Source: Sciurus carolinensis
Lineage: Eukaryota; Chordata; Mammalia; Rodentia; Sciuridae
NCBI RefSeq assembly: GCF_902686445.1
Contig: NC_062217.1
Coordinates: 81,797,258-81,861,257, forward strand
Direction: 5' to 3'
Length of the DNA: 64,000 nt
Below the pieces are notes generated by a model. It did not search any database. It was not told where the DNA came from and worked only from the letters and a program-made list of their open reading frames with translations. Position numbers and translations under genes: made by a program. Numbering within the stretch: the first letter of the stretch is position 1; every line of letters starts with the position of its first letter. Shown one piece after another: positions 53,895 to 64,000 of this stretch.

Positions 53895-54303
53895 TTTTAG
53901 CCCAAGTTCTCACTAGAAAACTAAGACCACAAATAAAAAGGAATGCTAAAGAAAGACATGAGTTCCTAAACCTAAAAATAGCTATTTCAGATTCAAACAT
54001 GATCACTTGATAAAATAATACAGAAAAAGTGGTTCCATCCTAAATTCATCTAAATATTTTTTAAATCATTATACTACATGCTTTATGCTAATGTATAAAT
54101 TCTTAGATGAAGATTTAGTGTGAGAATTGTGAGGTCATCATTATCAGAATTATACCTGCAATTTTTCTAAAATGTTTTACATTATGACTAATAATATTAA
54201 TTACTAGATGTTTTGAAAATAGAATTAATTTGGGGGAGGTTGACATTATAAGCCATTCAAGGTAGTGTCAAAATGGCTGTGGTAATATTTAAAACCAAAA
54301 GTC

Positions 54304-54392
54304 ACTGGGGCTGGAGGTACTGGAGGTACAACATAGCAGTAGTGCTTGCCTAATCTGCTCAAGGACCTGAGTTCCATTCCCAGCGAAGGAGA
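54304..54392 (+). mobile_element. ID-type SINE
   Basis: GGGGCTGGAGGTACTGGAGGTACAACATAGCAGTAGTGCTTGCCTAATCTGCTCAAGGACCTGAGTTCCATTCCCAGCG. GGAGGTACT is doubled near the 5' end. Confidence 0.7.
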
Positions 54393-54647
54393 GAGAGACA
54401 GAGGCATTAGACCAAGACTGATCAACATTACTTTTTACACAATATTTTGGTCAATTTTTCAATATTTGAGATTTTGCAATGAAACATACACAATATGTCA
54501 TAAATAAGAAATTTCTTGCTGATTAAAAGCCAGTTAGAATACAACGACTGCAAAACAAATACTTGTTGAAAGCAAACAACTCAAAATATATATAAATTAG
54601 ACAAATGGCCAGACACTTCGGATAGAACTTTTTAAAAATGCTTTTAA

Positions 54648-55384
54648 GGAGATTCCTTTAATTTCTTTCTTCTGTCTAATTGCTCTGGCTAGAGTTTCAA
54701 GGACAATACCGAAAAAAAAGTGGTGAAAGAGGGCATCCTTGTCTTGTTCCAGTTTTAGGGAGTGCTTTCAATTTTTCTCCACTTAGAATGATGTTAGCCT
54801 TGGGTTTAGCATATTTAGTTTTTATAATGTTGAGGTATGTTCCTACTATCCCTAGTTTTTCTTGTGTTTTGAACATTAAGGGTTGTCATATTTTGGCAAA
54901 TGTTTTTTCTGCATATATTGAGATAATCATATGATTCTTATATTTTAAGTCTATTGTTATGATGAATGATGTTTATTCATTTCCATATGTTGAACCAACC
55001 TTGCATCTCATCCACTTGATCATGGTGCACTACTTTTTAATATATTTTTGTATGTGATTTGCCAGAGTTTTATAGAGAATTTTTGCATCTACGCTCATCA
55101 GGGATATTGGTTTGAAGTTTTCTTTCCTTGATGTGTCTTTGTCTGGTTTTAGTATCAGGGTGATACTAGCTTTATAGAATGGGTTTGGAAGAGTTCCCTC
55201 CTTTTCTATTTCATGGAATATCTTGAGGAGTATTGATGTTAATTCTTCTTTGAAGGTCCTATAGAACTCAGTTGAGAATCCATCTGGTCCTGGGCTCTTC
55301 TTAGTTGGTAGGCTATTTCATTGCTTGAAATTGATCTGCTTAAATTGTATATGTCCTCCTGATCAGTTTGGGTAGGTCATATGT
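54648..55384 (-). mobile_element. L1 ORF2 fragment, inverted half of a twin-primed insertion
   Basis: The minus strand matches L1 ORF2 from about the region at 3640 to that at 4393 in the long plus-strand copy. Recognisable parts are the reversed TCTAATTGCTCTGGCTAGAG, GAGAATCCATCTGGTCCTGG (SPGPDG) and CATGGTGCACTA. It ends abruptly at 55384, where homology flips strand. Confidence 0.85.
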
Positions 55385-55575
55385 GGAAAAGAAGAACTCA
55401 AACTAGCCCTATTTGCCAACGACAGGATTCTATATTTACAGGAACTCCACCAGAAAACTTCTAGAACTCATAAATGAATTCAGCGAAGTAGCAGCATATA
55501 AAATTAACACCCATAAATCAACTGTGTTCCTATACATCAGCGATGAATCTACTGAAAGAGAAATTAGGGAAATTT
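55385..55575 (+). mobile_element. L1 ORF2 fragment, direct half of a twin-primed insertion
   Basis: The plus strand GGAAAAGAAGAACTCAAACT...CTATTTGCCAACGACAGGATTCTATATTT continues L1 ORF2 from about the region at 4400 to 4600. The catalytic FADD has become FANDR. It begins about where the inverted half ends in L1 coordinates, so the two halves are one insertion whose 5' part is flipped. The expected 3' remainder and tail are absent after 55575. Confidence 0.85.
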
Positions 55576-55599
55576 TCAACAGAGGTCTCATTCCTGGCT

Positions 55600-57930
55600 G
55601 CTCTGTGGTATGAAACCAAGAAAGCAGACAGTTTAGCTCCTATGCAAGGTGGGTCAACAACAACAACAAAAAAAAAAGGGGGGGGGTTGGGTGACTGTTG
55701 AAATTTAAACTAGACATTAAAAGCAGACCAGGGACACAGGATGTTGGATTTAATAAAATAAGGAAAAATTCCCCAATGGCACAGCCACCACCAAAGTCAG
55801 GCCAGAAGCATGGGCCACTATGCTCAAGGAGGGATAAGGAAATCAAAGGAACCCACATTTGGGGGAGGCCTGACACGAGTCTGGGTACAGAGTGTTTAGA
55901 GATCAAGGACACTGCCCAACAAACCTGAAAGACTCACTGCACGATGTCCTTGAGCAGGGAAAGAAGCCACCATCTCTTCAGGTGGCATGCAGAGGACAAA
56001 GGAAGGAACAATTTTGCAGCCATGGCACATGGGCCAGCAGCTGAGGAAGCCGATTCCTGGCAAACCTGAGTTTGGCTGGAAATACGGGCTCAATAAACAC
56101 ACTGCACAATAGAGAGTGCACTTAAGTGACCAGGAGAAAATCAAACGTGGAGAGAGGTTTACACAGGGGACAACTGGTTGCAAAAACCCACCCAGCTCTA
56201 GCCCTCCCCATCCAATCCCACTGCTCGCAGAACCATCTGGCCAGGAACTCAGTAGGACGGAGGCGGGAGAGATTGTTTGGAGACTGAATCTGAGACCAGG
56301 AAATGCAGGTGGTATAGGGGACTAAGATTTGGTTCCCCAAACACACGAGTGGAATCCAGGGGAGATCCCTGGGGTACGGTCTCCCAGTGTGGACCAGCAA
56401 GTGCTGGTCGCTGGAGGTGTGCTGATTTAAAATCTCCAGACCAATTAGTGCTCAGCAAGGAGCCTGGAGCCCACCTAAGCCTGAACCCTGCCTCCAGGAA
56501 TTCTGCCCATGGGATGACCTCTCTCACTCCAGCAATCCAGAGTGCGGAGCATCACGCTCCAGAAGACCCCACCTAAAACTGTGGAGAAGAGAAGCTGAGA
56601 ATATTTTGAACTCCATCAGCAAGAATTCTTTAACCTTTCATCAATATTTTTTTCTTTTTATTCTTTTTCTCTGTTTAATTGTGATCTTGATGGTACATGG
56701 ACATTTATACAGTTTGCTATATTTTTTTCTTCTCATCTCTAGCATTTATGAAGCCACTTTTTTCATGGATTAGTTTTTTTGGGAACTAAGATGTTTGATT
56801 AGTATATTTTATTTTGTTTTGTATTCTTTCATTTTTATTTTTAATTTTTAAAATTTTTACTTTATATATGTATACATATACATGTACATACAAATGTATA
56901 TATATATACCTGTTTCCCTTGAGTCTCTTTTCTTATGCTAACAGCCAATCTCTATTGTTCTTTCACTCACTCTTCCTTTAATCTTTTACTTCTGTCCTCC
57001 TCCCTCATACTCATCACATCCTATATCACTTCTGTTTTCTCCCTGTTCACCATTTGAAATTGAAACCCTTTTGCAAACTTGCTGTTTTTATTGTTGACAA
57101 TAACTGATCATACTTATGTTTATTGTGATAATTAACATTGTAGATGTCAGAGTAGAAACTATTTGGTTTAATGCTGCATATTGCTTGCATTGGTTGTTAT
57201 TATTTGTCTCCCCCTATTAATCCACAGGGTAGAAACTCTACTGCCTCAGATCATATTGTTAGATGAGTAGGCACACAAACAACATGAAAAAGCAAGGGAA
57301 CAAACTGCCCCAAACAAACCATGATACTGCAATAACAGAATCCAATGACACTGTAGTAGAAGAAATGTCAGAAAAGGAGTTTAGAAAGTACATAATTAAG
57401 CTGATCTTCAAAGTAAAGGCATTAGGCATAAAGAATGAAATCAGAGAGAAAATATAGGAAATGAAAGATAACTTTAATAAAGAGGCAGAGATTCTGAAAA
57501 ATATAAGCATAAATCTTCAAATTGAAGGAAACAATAAACCCACTAAAAATTCAATAGAAAGCATCACCAACAGATTAGACCACTTGGAAGACAGAAACTC
57601 AGAAAATTAAGGCAAAATATATAATCTTGAAAATAGAGATGACCATGGAGAGAAGATGTCAAGAAACCATGAACAGAACTTCCAAGAATTATAAGATAAC
57701 ATAAAAAGACCAAATTTAAGATTTATCAGGACAGATGAAGGGAAGGGAGGGGGAATGGCTATAGAAAAGATAGTAGAATGAATCAGACATTACTTTCCTA
57801 TATGCATACATGATTACACAACCAATGTAATTCTACATCATGTACATCCAGAAGAATGAGAAGTTATAGTCCATATATGTATAATACATCAAAATACATT
57901 TTACTGTCATGCATAACTAATAAGAAAAAA
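55600..57930 (+). mobile_element. L1 copy with internal deletion (5'UTR, partial ORF1, 3'UTR)
   Basis: The 5'UTR occupies about 55600-57260, including the pyrimidine-rich block shared with the L1 at 1-6237. ORF1 starts near 57263 (AAAAAGCAAGGGAACAAACT) with a coiled-coil relic. Near 57735-57765 it passes directly into 3'UTR sequence (GGGAAGGGAGGGGGAATGG...GACATTACTTTCCT) and an A-rich end. Most of ORF1 and all of ORF2 are missing. The left boundary is uncertain. Confidence 0.75.
57263..57735 (+). pseudogene. L1 ORF1 5' remnant
   Basis: An ORF1 start-like region (MSRHTNNMKKQGNKLPQTNH) with DTVVEEMSEKEFRKYIIKLI, similar to the ORF1 starts near 1283 and 36801. Stops appear by 57458. Later ORF1 text (GACCACTTGGAAGACAGAA) is present in another frame. 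Confidence 0.8.
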
Positions 57931-57992
57931 TAAAAAATGTCTTAATTAGAAACAAAATTCTTTTCCTGTAACAAACTCATTTGGAGTCACTA

Positions 57993-58500
57993 TCATATGG
58001 TTTGGATCTGGAATGTTCTACAAAGGTTTGTGTACTGAAAGACTGGTTCCCAGTGCAGCAGTGTTTAGAGGTGGGAACTTAAGGAAAGTAATTGGATAAT
58101 GAGAGCTCTAACAGCATCAGTGGATTAATCCACTGAGGGATTCATAATTTGATGACATTACTGGGAAGCAGTAGAAACCGTACGTAGGAGGCAGGTCCTG
58201 GTTGGAGGAAGTAGTTCACTGAGGAAATGCCCAGGAAGGTTATATATCTTGTCCCTGGTCCTCTTCTCTTACTCTCTTTCTCTCTCTTTCTCTCTTTCTG
58301 CTTCCTAGGCACCAAGAGGTGAATGAAAGCTCTGCTCCACCATGCCCTCCCTATCACGATGTTTTGCCTCACCTCAAGCCCAGAGCAATGGGGTCAAGCA
58401 ACCATGGACTAAAACCTCTGAAATTATGAGCCAAAATAAATCTTTCCTCCTTTTTCAGATATTTAGTCACGGCAACAAATGGCTCCCATCTAACCCATTG
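57993..58500 (+). mobile_element. ERVL-MaLR-type solo LTR
   Basis: ATATGGTTTGGATCTGGAATGTTC at the start, CAGTGCAGCAGTGTTTAGAGGTGGGAACTT, a CT-rich block at 58262-58307, CCATGCCCTCCCTATCACGATGTTTTGCC and AATTATGAGCCAAAATAAATCTTTCCTCC at the end. Related to 30656-31085. No internal viral sequence is present. Confidence 0.65.
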
Positions 58501-60060
58501 GAGGATTATTTTCCACTCAGAACGAGAATTGCAAAGACAGATCATCCAGTTATAATAATACACAGCACTACAAATGCCACATCCTGGGCATCTTCCCCCT
58601 ACTCCACCAGCCTTACTATTGGGCTTTGTAACACTACTGTTCTATAATGGCTGTTCCTCCTTCAGGTTCATGGCCATGATCCACACAGGAGGAAGGAAAA
58701 CAGAAGATTCCACACATCTATCAGAGAAGTAGAGCTTCCCCAGGCAGCCCCAGCTCACATCTCATCAACCTGATCCCATCTCACGGCCACTTCCACTTTC
58801 AAGAGTTTAAAACTAAGCACAGTTGGAATAAAATTAGTGAGCAGTATCTGTCTTGATGCCTTTTTCTAAAGTAACAAATTTCCTAGATATGGCCTCTTGT
58901 TTTATGTATGGGAGGTAGGGTAGGTAGTGCATACGTAGCGCCAGTTCATCCCCATGAGGGGTCAGTGAGAAGTAAGGCTCCAAGTTGAACTGCATAGATT
59001 AGGAAAGAACAGAAATATGAATGTCTCATAATCGGGGCATGACAAAAGCCATGTGCACAACAGAGCATCTGTACAGCGAATACCTAAAATTGGGGGGGGG
59101 CGGGAGCTCTGCCAGCACCCCTCACATGAACTTCACTGAGCTAGAAAATAACCAACACCGAGCAATAAGAGCAGAAACAACTCTGGCCGTTGTCACTACA
59201 AAATTAAGGTCTCAACAATACTAAAAGTAATTGTCCTCCATATTAAGCAGAGATCAAGCATTTGGTAGATCTAGTTTTCCAGGAATAATAAAAGAGACAA
59301 AGACCTGGTCAGGGAGAATTAAAAGCTGGTTTCTATTCCCAGCTGCTGCCTATAAGAGCCAGTTGAACTTTCTGTGCTTCTATTTCTACATTTGTAAGCA
59401 CAGACCACTTTTTCTCTTTTCTATATCAAAGGTCTTGTGAAGTTATGCTCATTTATCATTCTAGGGCAAGAAAGAACACTGGTACAAGAAAACACAAAAG
59501 AAGACAAGAATACGTCTGGCATGGTGATGATATTTAAACAACATTTTAATAATGTTATCATAAATTAAATATAATAAAGTATATATTGCACTAATTTTAA
59601 GACATGTAGCACCAATGCCACAGACCCTGGCAACATCATCCCAAGGGAAATAAGCAGGCAGTCTCTCAACACTGCATTTCCCCAGACCTCAGGAGCTAAA
59701 ACAGGAAAGCATATGTTGGAAATAAAGTGTCACTACATCAGACACGGAAAACAAAAATATAAAGAGTTGTGAATCTAATAAAACATTAAGGCATTTATAT
59801 CAGGTCGTGTTTTAAGAAGTCTGTGAGACTAGGGTAAAACTGTGTATGTCAAAGTGTTTTGACATAGATAACCAGTTATACAAACACCAAATGGCTTTAC
59901 TATTCAGACTTTATAACTAATGCCAGATATTAAGACTATATGAAAATCAAGTCAGAAAACAATGACCTTTAAGGAAAAATAAATCAAGGAGATTTATGTG
60001 GTTTTGAGGAAAGAAACTGGAGGAAAAGGAAAAGGTGAATGTGTGTATACCATATTCATT
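58501..60060. other. Intron, no confident feature
   Basis: No exon, RNA gene or repeat recognised. A G-run (GGGGGGGGCGGGAG) is at 59091-59105. Confidence 0.35.
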
Positions 60061-60162
60061 TACATATGATATATATAACATCATATATATATTTATGCTA
60101 TATAACTATATATTATAAATATAAATATATAAAATATACAAAATAAATATATATCATATATA

Positions 60163-60194
<32 letters not shown>
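60061..60194. repeat. AT-rich satellite-like tract, partly palindromic
   Basis: About 130 bp of TA/TATA variants ending in a pure (AT)n of about 30 bp. Self-complementary stretches could form hairpins. Confidence 0.9.
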
Positions 60195-60198
<4 letters not shown>

Positions 60199-60939
60199 TC
60201 AATAGGTCAAGAGAGAGATTAAAATCCACTCTAATGATGAGAAAATAGTTGTAATCATCACCTCCCAAAGAAATCCTGGATGTTAAATCTAACAAAAACT
60301 TTATCACCTGCAGACTTGAGACCAGGGGCCAAGGCAGAAGATATCAGACCTCAGGAATCCAGTCATTCTAATCCAAGGCATACATTATTCTTGGTAAAGT
60401 GACTGTTAACTTGTCACTCTACAGGAGAAGAGGATGGATTAGAGGTGTAATTCCCTCAATATAACTCAACAATAACTGTCAATCTACATTATAAGTGCAA
60501 TTCTGAGAATACAGACCAAAGTTAATAGCTTCAGATGGCTTCAAGTCCACTGACCTCTAGCAAGAATTTGAGAAGTAATGAGAATGTTAGTTGGGTTGAT
60601 GAGCATGCAATTACTAACAAAGAAACCAGAGGTTATTATATAAGACCTTTTCCATCAGATTATAAAGTGACTCAACCTGAATGTCATATAGTTAAAAAAA
60701 GAAAAGGAAAGAAAAATAAAAAGAAATTAGTTGCACAACTCTAACTCCCAAAAAACATGGAATACATGTCAGATGAGGATATTTTTAAACATAGGGTGCC
60801 ATTTAGTTCTACCTTTTATAACAATCCACCAAAAAACTCAACCTATTTAATATTCAATCATTATCCCTTTTTAATACATATTACTGGTAGTATTCTGTGT
60901 AAAACCTAATGGGGGCAGGGTATGGGTATTGGCGTATGG

Positions 60940-60980
60940 GTGTGTGTGTGTGTGTGTGTGTGTGTGCACGTGTGTGTGTT
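60940..60980. repeat. (TG)n microsatellite
   Basis: GGGTGTGTGTG... about 40 bp with one GCACG interruption. Confidence 0.95.
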
Positions 60981-60999
60981 ACAGATACAAAACCCACCA

Positions 61000-62480
61000 A
61001 TGAACAACTTTCCATTGGAATGAGGAAGAGGCAAGTGTATTGCAAATACCCATCAGATGTCTTCTAACATGCTTTTGGGCACATTATATACTCATGTATA
61101 CAATATTATAATCTGGTCTTACAGGTAGAGGAATTCAGATAGAGTACATTACATCACAGTGCTTTTAAACATTTGGGTAATCATTAGTAAGGGACAGTCT
61201 TAATATACTTCTTGAGAAGTTTCTTCTTTTAGAGGTCTTAAAGAGTTTAAAAGATGTTCTGTTTGACTGTGAGTTGTTATATTACACCCAAAGTGCTGGC
61301 AAGCATGTCTTTAAGCCCATCTCTGCTGAAAGCTGGCAACAGGTTCACAGGTATGTGGTACTCTAAAATTTATTAACAAGTTAATTAAAATTAACTATTA
61401 TATTCAGACTTCATCCTTATGGCTTATTTTTGTAACCCAAGGACCTTAATTTTCTTCGCAAAATACAGTATTGCTATACTTTTCAGCATTGGGGTAAGTA
61501 ATGCATATTCAAATTCTGAAAGATTCACGAGAGAATCATTCAGTGTTTGTTTATCCAACATGTTACTACTTCCAAGAGGAAGTTAATTCTTTCTACAGAG
61601 CAAATGAAGCCTTGACCGGGACCATGTACAAAAGGATGCTTAGTTCTTATAGATGTGGATCCACCTAATGCTCCAGGGTAGTATCAATGCCAAAAAGCAA
61701 ACTTCCACCTCAGGACAACTCTGAAAACAGGAAGGCTTCTATATGAATTCTGTGTCACAGCTTCATTCTTTGTCACCATGCTGACCCCCTCTCCAACATT
61801 ACTCATCTGATAAAATCATTTCCTATCTCATTCAGTCTCCAAGAGTACACTCTGCTTGCATATATTTCCAGTGCCCAGTTCCAAAGAGGGTGCTTCTGAC
61901 TCAGAGCAGCCAGTTGGAGTCTGGTTGAGCTATCACCAAAAACTCATCACACATTTCTAGGCACATCCTCCATTTAAACTATGCACAGAAGGTGTGGGGG
62001 TGAAGAGCCAGATGGCATCTCATGTCTCTTCTAGACCTACCATAGCGAGGCACTTCCACCCAGATGGTATATGGATCCCATCACATTGTCCTAGACATCC
62101 TGTTCCCATGTGGATACCTCCATGACAGTGCTCTCCACTGGACACTTCTCACTGCCCAAAGGCTCAGTCAGGTCTTCCCTGGGAGGTCTCTTCTCAAACT
62201 AATAAACAAAAACCTTGTCACTTTGGTTCTTCAACAATGCCTCTTAAATGAAATAGCTGAATGACATCCATGAATATCACTATTTCTACATGCTATCATA
62301 CTAGATGCCAAGAACACACAGGATGTTGTAGAGTCTAGAGAGCTGCAGACAGACAGTTATACCACACAATGATCAGGACAACCACCACGATAAACAGACA
62401 ATGCAACATGAACCTGGAGAGAGTGATGTTTGAGTCCACAGGACAAGTGGGAGTAATGTTTGAGGCCATAGGACAAATAG
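61000..62480. other. Intron, no confident feature
   Basis: Ordinary intronic DNA; the N-terminal ATP8A2 coding exon was looked for on the minus strand and not seen. Confidence 0.35.
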
Positions 62481-62488
62481 AAGAGTTA

Positions 62489-62548
62489 GCGCGCACACAC
62501 ACACGCACGCACACACACGCACGCGCACACACACGCACACACACACAG
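62489..62548. repeat. (CA)n/(CG) microsatellite
   Basis: About 60 bp of alternating purine-pyrimidine sequence (GCGCGCACACACACACGCAC...), unusually rich in CG steps. Open frames on both strands here are artefacts. Confidence 0.95.
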
Positions 62549-63084
62549 TATTCTGATTGCCCTCTTATGAATATTATCAATTATTACTATTCATAGCTAT
62601 TATTGTTAGCCTAAAAAGTTAGCTTGTCCTGTATCACCCAAAAAGCTGGTGAGACAGGCATGAACCTAGGTTGTAAATCATCTTTGTTGGGATCCAGTCC
62701 CATTTGAGAAGCAAGAAAATGAACATACTGCCCATTGAAAGCATTCTTGGCTTCATCATTTGACACTAAATTCATTTTTCCAATGACATTTTTGATGTTA
62801 TTACAATGAGACCCAAAAAGCCTGAAGATTTCTATCGAGTTACAGGCAACTCTCTCTCACACATTTCTTTTTCCACCCCAATGCCATCATGTCCTACGGG
62901 AAGTCCTTATCACCCCACACCTCCTAATTTACTTCCCTGATTTGATCTCATTCAATGACACCTGATCACTTTTTTGACATGTCATTTTCAAAACCACCAT
63001 GACCCAAATAACAGTTAGTATTTGAAAACTCACTATGTGCTAGATACTCCACCAAATATTATCTGTATCAAAGGGCTGGTTTGG

Positions 63085-63172
63085 TTTGGTTTTGCAGTGC
63101 TAGGGATTGAACCCAGGGCCTGGCACATGTGAGGCAAGCACTCTACCACTGGGTTGCACCCCCAACCCCAGA
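63085..63172 (-). mobile_element. ID-type SINE, antisense
   Basis: TTTTGCAGTGCTAGGGATTGAACCCAGGGCCTGGCACATGTGAGGCAAGCACTCTACCACTGGGTTGCACCCCCAACCCC is a well-kept reverse-complement ID element. Confidence 0.85.
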
Positions 63173-64000
63173 GGTTCTACTGAGCAACAAAGTCAGGAAG
63201 CAAAGTCGGGCATGGATCTGGAGTTCACGATTAATAAGCGCACACTGCCTCTCTGGAGCTCCCAGCCTGTGATTAAAAAGTCCAACATTCTGTTTCCGGG
63301 TATCTTTCTTAAAACTGCCCCCTCTCCAGCACAAACCTCAGACACACTTGGTCCTTATTCACTGAACTCACCATGCTCCTTTCTCTCTCTTTTTGTCCCC
63401 CACTAGAAAACCCTTGGCTGTTCCACCCACCTGTCAGAACCCATCCTCTGAGCCCCAAGGGAAAAACAGTTCCTTGCCTGTTGAGTCTTATGCCACCCTC
63501 CACATACCTATATGTGTTTGCCTCAACTGTATTACAGCTAACTGAGAGCTTTACAGAACATACTATAATATAATAACTATGATTTCTTGTTTGCTGTATC
63601 CTGGATGCTCTGGCATCTGAAACCAGCTGAGCCCTCCAGGGTTACAGAATTCCTAGAAATAGAAAACAACTCTGCCAGGAAGTTTCTTTCATATGCAAAC
63701 CAATCAATCCAAAGCCTACCCTCTCTATCCAGTTCCCACACCTTAGGCCTGCCCTGATCATCCCAGGACCAGACAGCAGGCAACCAGGGGCAATCCTTAT
63801 GCCCCAGAGCCCTCTGGAATTATTCACACTAGTGAGCAATTAGTAATAACTAATGTAATAAGCAATTAATAATTAGTCATTATCAATAACTAAACTAGTA
63901 ATCCTAAGTCTGCTCACCCTGCTTTGTCTTGCCTTTTCAATGGAAACCACAATAAAAGTTGTTTTCCAAGCTTTCCCTGGCTTCCTCTGTCTCCTGGCTG
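63173..64000. other. Intron, no confident feature
   Basis: Short opposing open frames at 63309-63839 show no domains. I see nothing else that can be supported. Confidence 0.35.

Noticed and set aside
56116..56576. Opposing ~95-codon open frames
   Set aside because: They lie in an L1 5'UTR-like segment; no protein motif.
62335..62596. Overlapping open frames rich in Arg/Thr/His or Cys/Val
   Set aside because: They are translations of a (CA)n microsatellite.

Overview
This is a stretch of mammalian nuclear DNA, most likely from a squirrel-family rodent (Sciuridae: ground squirrel, marmot or a relative). The clues are many tRNA-derived ID-type SINEs, composite B1-dID SINEs, rodent-type L1 elements and older mammalian repeats (MIR, MLT1, MER2-like, MER5A-like). 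No bacterial, plasmid, phage or CRISPR feature is visible. The species call is inference from repeat content.

The only host gene I can support is ATP8A2, a P4-ATPase phospholipid flippase, read on the minus strand. Twelve consecutive coding exons (1131 bp, 377 codons' worth) lie between 41198 and 6685. All have GT-AG splice sites, and the codon phase matches at every junction. They run from just before transmembrane segment 1, through the actuator domain (DGET), TM3 and TM4 (PISL), to the phosphorylation motif DKTGT. The N-terminal exon(s) are not found in 41199-64000 and should lie to the right. The rest of the P domain, the N domain and TM5-TM10 should lie to the left of base 1. Most of the window is therefore intron.

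Layout. 1-6237: a decayed long L1 on the plus strand (antisense to the gene) with a 35-bp tandem repeat in its 5' region and no normal 3' end. 6238-27192: nine exons in introns carrying MIR, ID, B1, MLT1, MER2-like and old L1 fragments. 27193-38478: an 11.3-kb intron with a full-length, multiply frameshifted L1 at 31611-37884 on the minus strand. This copy has an exact 15-bp target-site duplication, a 607-bp duplicated 5'UTR unit and a run of telomere-like hexamers in its 3'UTR. 38479-41198: four closely spaced exons with two B1/ID composites between them. 41199-64000: the 5'-side intron, holding MER2-like elements, LTRs, a 5'-inverted (twin-primed) L1 fragment, an internally deleted L1 and several microsatellites.

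I found no new gene system. The most interesting signals concern L1 biology: changed 5'UTR promoters, a telomere-like insert in a 3'UTR, conserved G-rich 3'UTR tracts, and structural variants of L1 and SINE copies. Repeat boundaries are by eye and usually good to about 10-30 bp, except where a duplicated target site fixes them.
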